The notes under the pieces are model-generated. The model made no database searches, was not told the origin of the DNA, and saw only the letters and a program-made list of their open reading frames with translations. Shown piece after piece: positions 36,781 to 46,100 of a stretch of DNA of 64,000 nt; the first letter of the stretch is position 1; the number at the start of each line of letters is the position of its first letter. Made by a program: the position numbers and the translations under genes. The stretch covers positions 2,294,001 through 2,358,000 of the forward strand of contig JAXGMA010000001.1 in the NCBI GenBank assembly GCA_040768905.1, written 5' to 3'. The DNA is from SZUA-584 sp040768905 (GTDB taxonomy: Bacteria; Bacillota; Clostridia; Christensenellales; SZUA-584).

Positions 36781-36799
36781 TCATTGGAAAGGAACCAGT

Positions 36800-37225
36800 A
36801 TGAAACGACAATTTATACGCGACCAAACCGCCGAAGGCTTTGTCGATGTAGCGATTACGCTTCTGATTATCTTCGTGCTCATGGCATCGCTCATGGCGCT
36901 ATTTCCTATATTCACAGCGCAGCAATCCTTAAACCAGACAGCAAAGCACATAGCGCGCACCATAGAGCTTTATGGCAAAGCAGACGACGAGACGCTACAG
37001 TCAGTGATGGAGAAAGAGAGCTTTCTAGCCCCCGACAACGTGGAGGTCGATACAGAATGGCTCGATACACCCGCGAAGACCATACAGCTCAAAATGCCTT
37101 TTGCTGTGACCATAACCAAAACCGTGCCTATCGTTATCATGCGCCCCGCTTTGGGTGAGCCAGTGGTCATCAACGTGCAGATATCCGCCAGTGCACGTGG
37201 CATATCGGAGGTTTACCATAAATGA
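36800..37225 (+). CDS. Pseudopilin-like DUF4320-type protein
   Basis: 141 residues from ATG 36800 (GGAAAGGA upstream). It repeats the pilin-like segment: TAEGFVDVAITLLIIFVLMASLMALF. The extracellular part is small, with a C-terminal GEPVVINVQISASARGI. The shared AEGF-(L/V)-DVA motif with the pilin implies the same peptidase. DUF4320 is my best family guess. It overlaps the next gene by four bases. Confidence 0.65.
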   Translation: MKRQFIRDQTAEGFVDVAITLLIIFVLMASLMALFPIFTAQQSLNQTAKHIARTIELYGKADDETLQSVMEKESFLAPDNVEVDTEWLDTPAKTIQLKMPFAVTITKTVPIVIMRPALGEPVVINVQISASARGISEVYHK

Positions 37226-37686
37226 ATCGGTTTATAAAGGAAACGCGCGGCAGTGCAGTCATTTGGACAGCATTTTTAATCCTTATTCTCTTTACACTGG
37301 CCTTCGTGGTGTATACAGGCGTGACTGTGTATGCCAAGTATCAAGCCTGTGAAAATGAGCTGCAAAGAGCGGCTACAGCAGCGGTTAACAAGAGTCTTGT
37401 CAATCCGAATGTAAGGGACTTGGAGCTTGATATACCGGACATACTGGATCAATCGCTGCTCGAAGAGAATCTAATCAATGCGGGTTGGTCGCAGGATGGC
37501 GGATGCTGGGTGAAACGTGACGGCAGCAAGTGGGTTTACAGTCTTGAGGCTATGCAGATAAAGGTGGAAGAAAAATCGATGCTTATCGACGCGACGTTTG
37601 TTATGCCGCTGCCTTGGGCAATCGGTAGTCAGATGGAGATAAAGATACCAATCACAGTACGTTCCAGCGTTCTATATCTTGGTTAG
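37222..37686 (+). CDS. TadE/TadG-like minor pseudopilin
   Basis: 154 residues. N-terminal TRGSAVIWTAFLILILFTLAFVVYTG resembles the TadE motif (RG-x-x-V-x-x-A) with a hydrophobic helix behind. The extracellular part is soluble. Translation is coupled to the preceding gene (ATGA). TadE proteins are minor pilins or assembly factors. Confidence 0.7.
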   Translation: MNRFIKETRGSAVIWTAFLILILFTLAFVVYTGVTVYAKYQACENELQRAATAAVNKSLVNPNVRDLELDIPDILDQSLLEENLINAGWSQDGGCWVKRDGSKWVYSLEAMQIKVEEKSMLIDATFVMPLPWAIGSQMEIKIPITVRSSVLYLG

Positions 37687-37757
37687 AATCGGCATGTTTG
37701 TCTACTGAAACTCAAAACGATATAGTTGAAATATATGATTTAAGGAGTGAAACCAAC

Positions 37758-38600
37758 ATGAAAAAACACCTAGCCATATTATTGATCTTAATCTGTGCGT
37801 TCCTGCTTTTCACAGGGAGCGCATTTGCCAAGTCGGCGCCCAACGCGATGAGCTTTTTTACAAATTCCAGTTACAACAAAACCTATATTGATGGCGACGG
37901 TATCGAACATACCATGACGGTCAAATGGGTAGGCGAAACGTGGAATAAAGTAGGCACTGTTATTTACAGCATCAATTATGAGGACGTTTATCAAATCGAT
38001 GGAAATACGTATATCGATGTCAAGAGCACCACAAAGATTTATGAGAACGCGCGCCAATCCTATCCGGACAGCCCGGAACACAGCGTGTATCAAGTCAAAT
38101 GGTATCCGGACGGAAGCCAGAAGGTCGTCAGCGATTACCGATCTGCAGAACCGGAGCCAACGCCCACATCCAAGCCAACTGAGAAGCCCGAGGCAACGCC
38201 ATCCGCGACTCCGGCCCCAACGACGAAAACGACGCCATCATCAACACCAGCAGCCAAGGATCAGGCATCAACAAAGCCGAAAGAAAACGTGACACCAAAA
38301 CCTATGCCCGAGCCTATTACGGCGAACAGCGAGATCGCTCCTAAGGACACCATACCGTCAGACGCAATACCTGCTATCTCCGAGATGCAGGAAACAATGA
38401 CCAACGAGAACGTTGCCCCTGCGACTTCTGCGCCAGTACCGGAGGAAGAACCGGTGCTTTCTATACAAGCTGTAGACACTGCCAACTCAAAAAGGGTGTG
38501 GCCGGTGATTGTGCTTATCGTGATTGGCGCTGCTATACTGCTCGCACGTTATTTACAGCGCAAGCGGGGGAAGGAGACGAGAGATAATGAAAGTGATTAG
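37758..38600 (+). CDS. Surface stalk protein with Pro/Thr-rich linker and C-terminal membrane anchor
   Basis: 280 residues from ATG 37758 (AAGGAG upstream). A signal peptide (MKKHLAILLILICAFLLFTG, then SAFA-K), a 110-residue globular head, a long stretch of PTP/TPS/KPE repeats (about 125-205), and a C-terminal helix (VWPVIVLIVIGAAILLA) with a basic tail. It is a single-pass surface protein with the stalk between head and membrane. Its start of the next gene overlaps by 14 bases, and it may display or anchor the pilus. Confidence 0.75.
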   Translation: MKKHLAILLILICAFLLFTGSAFAKSAPNAMSFFTNSSYNKTYIDGDGIEHTMTVKWVGETWNKVGTVIYSINYEDVYQIDGNTYIDVKSTTKIYENARQSYPDSPEHSVYQVKWYPDGSQKVVSDYRSAEPEPTPTSKPTEKPEATPSATPAPTTKTTPSSTPAAKDQASTKPKENVTPKPMPEPITANSEIAPKDTIPSDAIPAISEMQETMTNENVAPATSAPVPEEEPVLSIQAVDTANSKRVWPVIVLIVIGAAILLARYLQRKRGKETRDNESD

Positions 38601-40386
38601 GCGATGTTTTACTGTTCTGCTATGCTTGATGACAGTGTTTGGAGTTATATCTTTTTTCGTGACTCGTGCAGAAGCGGCTCCACTGCCGCAGACCAAAACG
38701 GTGAGCATCACCGTGAAGCAGAGCGGCGTTCATCCCGCAAGCGGTTTCCCAGCCATAACAAGCTACGACGATGGACAATACACAGGTACGCTTACCCGAC
38801 AAAATAACACGTTAAGAAGCGTTGTCCGCTTTACACCCACCGTTAGCTTTACCTATCAGTCAGATATCAGATATCCAAACGATAAGCCCGCATCAGGGCA
38901 ATTTTCTTTTCCGGCCACTTATGCGGCCAGCTACTATGATTCTGTATCGGGACAATCATTTCCGGCCACATTATCAAGATCCGGCTCTCCGTACTTTTCC
39001 GGATCCGTTGTGTCAACAACGCTTTACTGGACGCATTACGGATACGAGTACGATCCACTCAATCATACGAAGCTGGGTTATATGTCCAACAATTTAAGCA
39101 CGTATTATAGCGGCCAATACCGCTTTTCCAATCCGCCAAGACAACCGGTTGATTATTACGGACCACCCGCAGAGGCGGGGTTGGGATGGGTGCAGTATAA
39201 AGCGCCAGAATGGGACGGAGCGCTGCAGGATGCCGAAAGGGAGCCGTGGCGCTCTATTTGCATGGCTTACTTCGGCAGAACAAGATTTCGAAGTGAAGCA
39301 GGTAATTTCAATCGCTACCGAAAACCGGTTCGTATCTTTTATAGGCGGACTGCCAATAGCCAATATATCTATCAGGATTACACGGGCATAGCCACTGTGA
39401 CGGATACAGAGATCACCTATACAGGCGCCGTTTCTCTCAAAAATGTTTATCCAGATATTGAGGTGATCGATTCAACCATCACAAACTGGTACGCAGGAAA
39501 AGATGTGACCGTTTCTGCCACGGTGCGTAACCGGACAGCGCAGTCTGTGCCTTCTGTGGATATTCGGCTGATAATTGGGGGCGCGTCCTATACGGAGAGT
39601 ATCCCTATCGCGGGAAACGGGAGCAATATCGCTGTGTTCCGTATCACCGTACCACCAGCTGGAAACTACACCGTTGAGATCACCGCAGACCCAGATAACA
39701 AGCTGAATGAAATAGATAAGAGCAACAACACGCTGACGAAAAGCATACAGGTTAAAGATGTTCCAGATTCCATCGTGGCAGACCCTGATGATACGGCGAT
39801 GGAGCAGCGGTATAAGGCGTATGGATTAAGCATTCTATCAGTCCCCTCATCTTCTAACAACCATACATGGCAAGAGGTGCGATTGGAGAATGGCAGCTAT
39901 GTGACAAAGAGCTTCTATACACAGCTGACAACAGCATTCACCATATTACCTGACGAGCGCATCGCTTATGCTGACAAGCCGCGTCAGATGGAGTCGGGCT
40001 TTGGATTTAACGTCCAATGCACGACGACCCTAACGACCAACTATGACTACCCCGAAAAGCTGGTTGGTACGCAGATGGTTTGGGTACGTTGTCCTGAATC
40101 GGCATATGGACAATTAAGCGCATGGCAGAACGTGCGGGACAGTCTTGAAGTCAAAACAGGTGAAGCTGGAGACATGGCGATTACATGGCAGCATGCAATC
40201 AATCCGTATTCAACCACAGGAAGCAGGTTGCACTATACGCCACTATGGTATCCTGATGGAAGTTATATCGCATGGTCGCAGGCCTTCTATGCATGGTCTC
40301 CTATCGGGCAGCTATATGAATACAAGACTGATGCGATGACCATTGAGGGTGACATGTATGATCGAATTACAACGATAAAGAGGTGA
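38587..40386 (+). CDS. Secreted CARDB-domain protein, adhesin-like
   Basis: 599 residues from ATG 38587 (AAGGAGA upstream). Signal peptide: MKVIRRCFTVLLCLMTVFG, cleavage near AEA-AP. A large unknown N-terminal region, then a CARDB-type beta-sandwich at about 285-390 (VDIRLIIGGASYTESIPIAG... ITADPDNKLNEIDKSNNTL). The C-terminal 200 residues are rich in aromatic residues. No LPXTG or membrane anchor, so it must be held by another protein or released. Probably decorates the pilus or surface to contact cells. Confidence 0.75.
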   Translation: MKVIRRCFTVLLCLMTVFGVISFFVTRAEAAPLPQTKTVSITVKQSGVHPASGFPAITSYDDGQYTGTLTRQNNTLRSVVRFTPTVSFTYQSDIRYPNDKPASGQFSFPATYAASYYDSVSGQSFPATLSRSGSPYFSGSVVSTTLYWTHYGYEYDPLNHTKLGYMSNNLSTYYSGQYRFSNPPRQPVDYYGPPAEAGLGWVQYKAPEWDGALQDAEREPWRSICMAYFGRTRFRSEAGNFNRYRKPVRIFYRRTANSQYIYQDYTGIATVTDTEITYTGAVSLKNVYPDIEVIDSTITNWYAGKDVTVSATVRNRTAQSVPSVDIRLIIGGASYTESIPIAGNGSNIAVFRITVPPAGNYTVEITADPDNKLNEIDKSNNTLTKSIQVKDVPDSIVADPDDTAMEQRYKAYGLSILSVPSSSNNHTWQEVRLENGSYVTKSFYTQLTTAFTILPDERIAYADKPRQMESGFGFNVQCTTTLTTNYDYPEKLVGTQMVWVRCPESAYGQLSAWQNVRDSLEVKTGEAGDMAITWQHAINPYSTTGSRLHYTPLWYPDGSYIAWSQAFYAWSPIGQLYEYKTDAMTIEGDMYDRITTIKR

Positions 40387-40416
40387 TGAGTCATAGAACC
40401 GATTTATGGCGTCCTG

Positions 40417-40851
40417 ATGGATGCTTTTTGTATTGTGCTGCTTGTGTGGTGCAGTTACACGGATATACGAAACCGCACTGTTTCCAATCTTGCAGTTGTT
40501 CTGATGTTGTGCCTCGGAATTGTACATACGGCATTCATTTTGCAGGTTGACGGAACATGGTGGACATATCCGACAGGGATGGTTTTCGCCATTCCTTTTT
40601 TTATTTCATGGTTGAGAGGTGGTATGGGTGCAGGTGACGTTAAGTTGGTTATAGTGATAACCCTCTATTTGGGGCTATTGAATGCGGTGATTGCTTTTGC
40701 ACTCATGGTTCTCGCACTCGCCGTGCTAATGGCCCGATCATGGATAAAGGCTAGAACGTTAAAGCGCGCGATACCGCTCGCACCGGTACTAGCATTTGGC
40801 GCAATCAGCGCTGTAGCGCTCGGATACCTATTCGGCTTATTACAAGTATAA
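40417..40851 (+). CDS. A24 family prepilin peptidase (CpaA/TadV type)
   Basis: 144 residues from ATG 40417, but the true start may be earlier. The GxGD motif is present in GGMGAGDVKLV near residue 70, and the first catalytic Asp is in SYTDIRNR near residue 16. A strong ribosome site (GAGGTGAT, 40380-40387) lies 29 bases before the ATG and only a few bases before an in-frame ATA at 40393, so an unusual AUA start (MEPIYGVL...) would give the normal first helix. It cleaves pilin-type signals. Last gene of the pilus cluster. Confidence 0.8.
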   Translation: MDAFCIVLLVWCSYTDIRNRTVSNLAVVLMLCLGIVHTAFILQVDGTWWTYPTGMVFAIPFFISWLRGGMGAGDVKLVIVITLYLGLLNAVIAFALMVLALAVLMARSWIKARTLKRAIPLAPVLAFGAISAVALGYLFGLLQV

Positions 40852-40867
40852 ATGAGGAGGAAGCAAA

Positions 40868-40954
40868 ATGAAGATTGTTATTACTGTGGTGCTTTGCCTG
40901 TTTATCGTGGGTACACTGGTTTACTTTCGGTTCAAAAAACGGAAAGCGAAATGA
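40868..40954 (+). CDS. 28-residue single-helix membrane protein
   Basis: ATG at 40868, GAGGAGG nine bases before it. It starts MKIVITVVLCLFIVG and ends in the basic FRFKKRKAK, so it has one membrane helix with a cytosolic tail. Position directly behind the peptidase suggests a role in the pilus operon; function unknown. Confidence 0.6.
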   Translation: MKIVITVVLCLFIVGTLVYFRFKKRKAK

Positions 40955-40966
40955 ACCCAAAGAAGC

Positions 40967-40992
40967 AAAGGGGCGGTGCGTCCGTCCCTTTA
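40967..40992 (+). terminator. Weak hairpin before the HTH gene
   Basis: AAAGGGGCGG (40967-40976) pairs loosely with CCGTCCCTTT (40982-40991). No T-run of length. Confidence 0.4.
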
Positions 40993-41011
40993 CTAGTAAG
41001 GAGGATTTTTA

Positions 41012-41275
41012 ATGAACGACTTAACAAGATACAAGCTGTGCGCGGGGCTTGCTATTCCCCCTGCCGCAAAGCTCATATATTTCTATCTAATGGACAGATC
41101 GAATGGGCACAGCATCGCCATATCAGTGAAACAACTTGGAAAGAATATCGGCCTTTCACACTCGGCAACAAGAAAGAATCTTTATCGGTTAAAGCGTCTG
41201 GATATGCTGGATATAGCCCCTCGGTTTTCTGATGGTGGCGGCAGACTTTCAAATCGCTATAAGCTTAAGATGTAA
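41012..41275 (+). CDS. Winged helix-turn-helix protein
   Basis: 87 residues, AAGGAGG before the ATG. The arrangement SVKQLGKNIGLSHSATRKNLYRLKRLDML is a winged helix-turn-helix, and the rest fits the N-terminal part of replication-initiator or regulator proteins of gut Firmicutes elements. Likely DNA-binding regulator. Confidence 0.75.
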   Translation: MNDLTRYKLCAGLAIPPAAKLIYFYLMDRSNGHSIAISVKQLGKNIGLSHSATRKNLYRLKRLDMLDIAPRFSDGGGRLSNRYKLKM

Positions 41276-41284
41276 TTGACTGCG

Positions 41285-41324
41285 AGTGTAATAGGGTTAA
41301 CGTCTCTGGCTCTGTTACACTTTA
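41285..41324 (+). terminator. Terminator after the HTH gene
   Basis: AGTGTAATAG pairs with CTGTTACACT (one G-U). A weak T/A-rich stretch follows. It separates the pilus block from the next gene. Confidence 0.55.
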
Positions 41325-41493
41325 TAATAAAGGTAATATGGATATACTTGTCGAATTAGAATATCGAAAGAACTTATAATTATTGCAATTAGGCGAAGCT
41401 CGATAAATCGGAATTTGCGGAGACGAATGACTATTTGAAAGGTCAACGACTTAATTCCGTTAATACCTTTCACGAAAAGGACTGGTTACAAAA

Positions 41494-42729
41494 ATGGATC
41501 AAATCGATACTCAAATGACAGGCATCGACAAAACCAAGGGAATCAAGCAGAAAAAGAAAAAGAAGATGATGACAATACTCGGTATTATTTTAGCTGCTGT
41601 TATTGTTATTGCCGCCGTGCTGTTGTACATCTATTTATACAAGATTCCTTACGATGAGGCTGTTGTAAATTTTAACGCTGCCGTGGAAAAGTATAATAAC
41701 GAAGTTGTAAATTTTGATGCTGCCGTAGAAAAGTATAATGTCGAAGTATCTGCACTTACAGAAAGAAACGAGGAACTGGACAATAATATATCTACATTAA
41801 ACCAGGTAATTAACGCTGAAAACATTCCTGTTGACGAACTGTTGCTTTCTGAAGCGCAGTCCATTCTTACCGAAACGCGAAACTTCCCAAAAGATTCGGC
41901 ACCTGCTTTACCTGATGTTTCAAAAAAGACAGAAGAGGTAACTGCAGCATCTTCTGATGTTTCAAAAAAGACAGAAGAAGTAATTGCAGCATCTTCTAAG
42001 GTTTCAATATTGACAGAAGAAGTTATTGTGGCATCTTCTGATGTTTCAATACTAACAGAAGAAGTGCGCGCCATGGGTGATTATAGTGACATACTTGCAA
42101 AGATTCAAGCTGCTGAATCTAAGTATCGTTCAATGATTGAGAACTTCAAAGGCGGAGAATCTGAGGTGATGTGGTTTGGAGTTGATAAGGAAAGTACAGT
42201 CTTACGCTTTGTGATAAAACTAAGCAATTCAAACGATCACATACTTAGAGGCGTGACAACTGAGTGGATTGCCTATGACATTGACGGCGCGGTTGTAGGT
42301 TCGTTCGATGGATCACAGCCTGACATCCCTGCTAACGGATATGTGTATTACGTAGGAGGAGCAGGTGGTGCGAACTTATCGGGAACACCTGCCCGTGTTG
42401 AGGTTGAGATTACAACTGAAGGTCTTTTAACAAACAGAGTATCTCCACAGATTACTGTAAGCAATGTTCAGGTGATAAACAATGGCTATGGTTGGTATTC
42501 CGTGTCGGCAGATTGCGTGACGGATTCTGACATTAAAACGGTAGACATGGACGGGCAATTTATTGTCAAAGATGCTGATGATCAAATAATCGATGCAGAT
42601 TTTTGGAGTGCTGAAAACTTACCTGATACCCTTGGTGCAGGCGATAAATTTAAAGTATCGGTAGACTTTTTCGATTTGCCTGCTATTCCAGAGAGCGCAG
42701 AGGTCTATTTGTACTACAAATGGGAATAA
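41494..42729 (+). CDS. Membrane-anchored coiled-coil surface protein with 14-residue repeats
   Basis: 411 residues. A basic KKKKKMM patch, then a hydrophobic helix (about 31-51), then outside: NFNAAVEKYNNEVV twice, and DVSKKTEEVTAASS-like units about 3.7 times (about residues 141-192). Both repeat sets have a 42-base unit and predict coiled coil. The C-terminal 190 residues are beta-rich with two lobes, probably a binding domain. Family not recognised. It could be a spacer-type surface receptor. Confidence 0.65.
   Translation: MDQIDTQMTGIDKTKGIKQKKKKKMMTILGIILAAVIVIAAVLLYIYLYKIPYDEAVVNFNAAVEKYNNEVVNFDAAVEKYNVEVSALTERNEELDNNISTLNQVINAENIPVDELLLSEAQSILTETRNFPKDSAPALPDVSKKTEEVTAASSDVSKKTEEVIAASSKVSILTEEVIVASSDVSILTEEVRAMGDYSDILAKIQAAESKYRSMIENFKGGESEVMWFGVDKESTVLRFVIKLSNSNDHILRGVTTEWIAYDIDGAVVGSFDGSQPDIPANGYVYYVGGAGGANLSGTPARVEVEITTEGLLTNRVSPQITVSNVQVINNGYGWYSVSADCVTDSDIKTVDMDGQFIVKDADDQIIDADFWSAENLPDTLGAGDKFKVSVDFFDLPAIPESAEVYLYYKWE
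41662..41745 (+). repeat. Tandem 42-bp repeat (2 copies)
   Basis: Two neighbouring copies, GTTGTAAATTTTAACGCTGC and GTTGTAAATTTTGATGCTGC, with a period of 42 bases, coding the coiled-coil stretch. Confidence 0.8.
41914..42069 (+). repeat. Tandem 42-bp repeat (about 3.7 copies)
   Basis: Units start at 41914, 41956, 41998 and 42040 (partial). Each begins GATGTTTC or AAGGTTTC and codes 14 residues. Confidence 0.85.
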
Positions 42730-42750
42730 GCTTATAGGATAAGAATATAC

Positions 42751-43008
42751 ATGCTAGAAAAAGAAGACTGGAGACTACAAGGGCAAGACTTCTTATTCGG
42801 CAAAACTCTCCATTTCTGAAAGTGGATAGCCCCATCTGTTGAGTGGGGCCATGACCACTGTGCTTTTTGTTGGGAGAAGTTTTCGAGGTTGTCGGGCACA
42901 TTGCAGGAATAATATGCCATGGATGACAATTATCATTGGATTTGTCCTCGTTGTTATAATGGTTTCAAAGATATTTTTAAGTGGATTGTTTTTGATGAAA
43001 CCAAATAG
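42751..43008 (+). pseudogene. Small zinc-ribbon protein gene with two internal stops
   Basis: One frame reads MLEKEDWRLQGQDFLFGKTL then HF, a TGA stop (42817-42819), KWIAPSVEWGHDHCAFCWEKFS, a TAA stop (42910-42912), then YAMDDNYHWICPRCYNGF and KDIFKW to a TAG at 43006. Two CxxC motifs (CAFC and CPRC) match a common small clostridial protein of unknown role. The frame is unbroken except for the stops, so these are point changes. The ribosome site is weak. Nothing else is coded in 42730-43107. Confidence 0.7.
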
Positions 43009-43107
43009 ACCGGCAAATTCCCGTTTATCTAGCTTCGCAGTTTGTATATTATACGGAAGGTAGTTTCCAACGTAAAAATTCTCAATTATATAATGTTTAA
43101 CTGATTT

Positions 43108-43134
43108 CTTGACGGCACTGGCCGTCTTTTTTAT
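43108..43134 (+). terminator. Terminator before the methylase-helicase gene
   Basis: GACGGC (43111-43116) and GCCGTC (43121-43126) with a four-base loop, then TTTTTT. Confidence 0.85.
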
Positions 43135-43164
43135 ACCCATTTTTCAGAAAAGGAGCTTATTCAT

Positions 43165-46100
43165 TTGGCAACAAAGCTGCAAAGAATATCCGAATTAATG
43201 GGCCAGACTGTAACTGGGATAACGGACAAACCTCGCGCATGGGCAGATTTCCTGACAACCGCATCACGTCTATATAAGTATCCATTCGATGAGCAAATCC
43301 TCATCTATGCACAGCGCCCAGATGCCACCGCCTGCGCTTCTATTGAGTTTTGGAACAAGCATATGCGGCGTTGGGTAAATCGAGGCGCCAAGGGAATTGC
43401 GCTTATTGACGACAGCTCTGCGAGGTTGACGCTCAGGCACGTCTTTGACGTGTCGGATACGCACAGTCTGGAGCGTACGCCCTTCCGCCTTTGGCAAATG
43501 AATAAATCGTATCAGGAGCAAGTAATTGAAGAGCTATCTCACCAATTCGGCGATGCGGATGAAACAACCACCGGTTTTCATAACCAGCTCAAAGACATTA
43601 TCCGCAATGCTATCCAAGACAATATGGCAGATTACCTTACCTGGCTTTTAAACGTGCAAGAGGGCAGTTATCTGTCTGATTTGGAGGAAGTGAACACAGG
43701 TGTTGTATTCAGAGAAGCGCTGACCGACAGCGTATTCTACATGGTGTCCAGTCGATTAGGGCTGGAAGTAAAATTATTGCCTGACGACTTGTTCAAGGAT
43801 ATCTTCAACTTCAACACCTTTGAAACTGTCATGCAGCTTGGGGGCGCGGCCAGCGATATATCCGAAATGGTACTGCGTCAGATCGAGCGCACTGTCAAGG
43901 ACATCGAGAGGCAGGAGCGCGACAGGCTTGCAAAGTCAGATTATCTAAACGACAATATAATCAGAGATGAAGAAAGGAGCGGTGAACATGGAGATCACAT
44001 ACACACAGCAGGGAGACTATCTGATACCCGACCTGACGCTGGGCGAACCGGAGACACGCACCCTCGGCAAATACGGAATGCTGAGAAAAGCGTTCCTCAA
44101 GAACCACAGGAAAGGGACATACGCGGGAATACTGTTGTCGGAGAAACTGGACAGCCACTTGGCGGAAATCGATCAGATGGCGCGAGAGCAGGTGAAAGCA
44201 GCCATGACACAGATGGCGCAGGCACAGGGCGTGACGGAAGCGCTGAAAGCCAACGACCCGATGAAATGGACGGGGCTGATGAACATGATCAAGCTCCAGG
44301 CGGAGGAAGTGGTGCTCCAGAACCTCATCTACAGCTAGCCCTATTCCCCACAACAGAAGAACAGATCGAAGCGATCGAGCAAGCAGAGGAAGAAAAAACC
44401 TCTGCTTTTTCTATATCCCAGGCTGAGATCGATGAGATGCTAACGCGCGGCAGTGGTGTTGAGGACGGTAAATACCGCATCTTTTTATATTTTCAGGAAC
44501 CACGCACCCAGCAGGACAGAGCGGCGTTTCTCAGACACGAATACGGTATTGGCGGGCGCAGTCACGCGCTCAAAGACGCACATCACAGCTGGGAAAACCA
44601 CGACGGCAAGGGCATTAAGCTTACCAAAGGCTCTCTTATGAGCCCCGACGCGGAAATTCTGCTGACGTGGAGCCGTGTGGCGAAACGCATTGGCGAGCTG
44701 ATCGATGCAGACCGATACCTTTCGGATATGGAAAAAGCTCATCTGCCGGTCTATCAGGAGGAACAGCAAAACCGTGAAGCCCTGCGAGAAACCACCGAAA
44801 TAATGACACATCCGCGTGATAATGCTCAATACCTTTATGCACTTGGCTATACCGTCCACATCAGTGCAAGCGAATACACGTTGCTGGGATACGACGATAA
44901 CACCGTCACATTAAGCGATGAGAAATTCCCGCTACTGTCCAAAGAAATGCCCCGCGCGGAGTTTGATCGCCGTTTGCGTGAGAACCCGCTCAACGACAAC
45001 CTTATTGTGAACGATGCTACATCCGAAGTTACACAGGCAGCAGAACTAGCCGGAGAAAAAGACGTTCCTGAAATCGGTACAGTGCTGACCATCGATGGAC
45101 GACGCTTCGTGATTGACAGCGTGGATGTGAAATGGGATAAGGTAAGTCTACGAGACGTAACCTTTGCCGATGCAACGGGTTTCCCCATCTTTCGTTCCGA
45201 AAACATTGCTTTTGTGCAACATGTGCTTGAGCATCAAGAAACTACTCGAGACGAAGAACACGTAGGCATTGATGGTGAGACGGCGCAAACACACAAAGAC
45301 CTTGTATCGAAGAATCCTATCCCCAAACTGGACTACCGCATCGCGGACGATGCCCTAGGCCACGGAGGAGCCAAAACCAAATACGGATATAATATTGCCG
45401 CCATCCGCACCTTGCAGTCCGTTGAAGCGGAAAACCGCATGGCCACCGCTGAAGAGCAGGAAGTCCTCTCGCGGTATGTGGGCTGGGGCGGTATCCCTCA
45501 GGCCTTTAACGCCGAGAATACATCGTGGGTAAATGAATATACCGAGTTAAAGCAGCTCCTGACAGAGGATGAATACAGTGCTGCACGAGAGTCCACGCTG
45601 AACGCGCACTACACGTCGCCCACAGTAATCAAAGCCATCTATCAGGCAATTGAAAACATGGGCTTTAAAACGGGCAATGTGTTAGAGCCTGCCTGTGGGA
45701 TCGGCAACTTTTTCGGGCTTGTGCCAGAGTGCATGAAGGATAGCAAACTGTATGGCGTGGAACTGGACAGCATCACAGGGCGTATCGCCAAGCAGTTGTA
45801 TCAGTCAGCAAGTATCGCCGTACAGGGATATGAGGAAATGAGCCTCCCGGATAGCTTTTTTGACCTCGCCATCGGTAACGTGCCGTTTGGCTCTTACGGT
45901 GTTGCTGACAAGCGGTACGATAAGAACAACTTCCTGATCCATGATTATTTCTTTGCCAAGACGCTGGATAAAGTCAGACCAGGCGGCATCATTGCCTTTA
46001 TTACAAGCAAGGGAACGATGGACAAGCGCAACCCCGCCATACGCAAGTACATAGCGCAGCGCGCAGATCTGATTGGCGCGATACGGCTTCCTAACAACGC

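Noticed and set aside
40852..41232. 126-codon frame overlapping the 28-residue peptide and the HTH gene
   Set aside because: Different frame from both supported genes and poor start.
41662..42069. 42-bp repeats as a CRISPR array
   Set aside because: They are tandem coding repeats with no spacers.
42817..42819. TGA in the zinc-ribbon frame read as selenocysteine or tryptophan
   Set aside because: A second stop, TAA, follows in the same frame; no recoding explains both.
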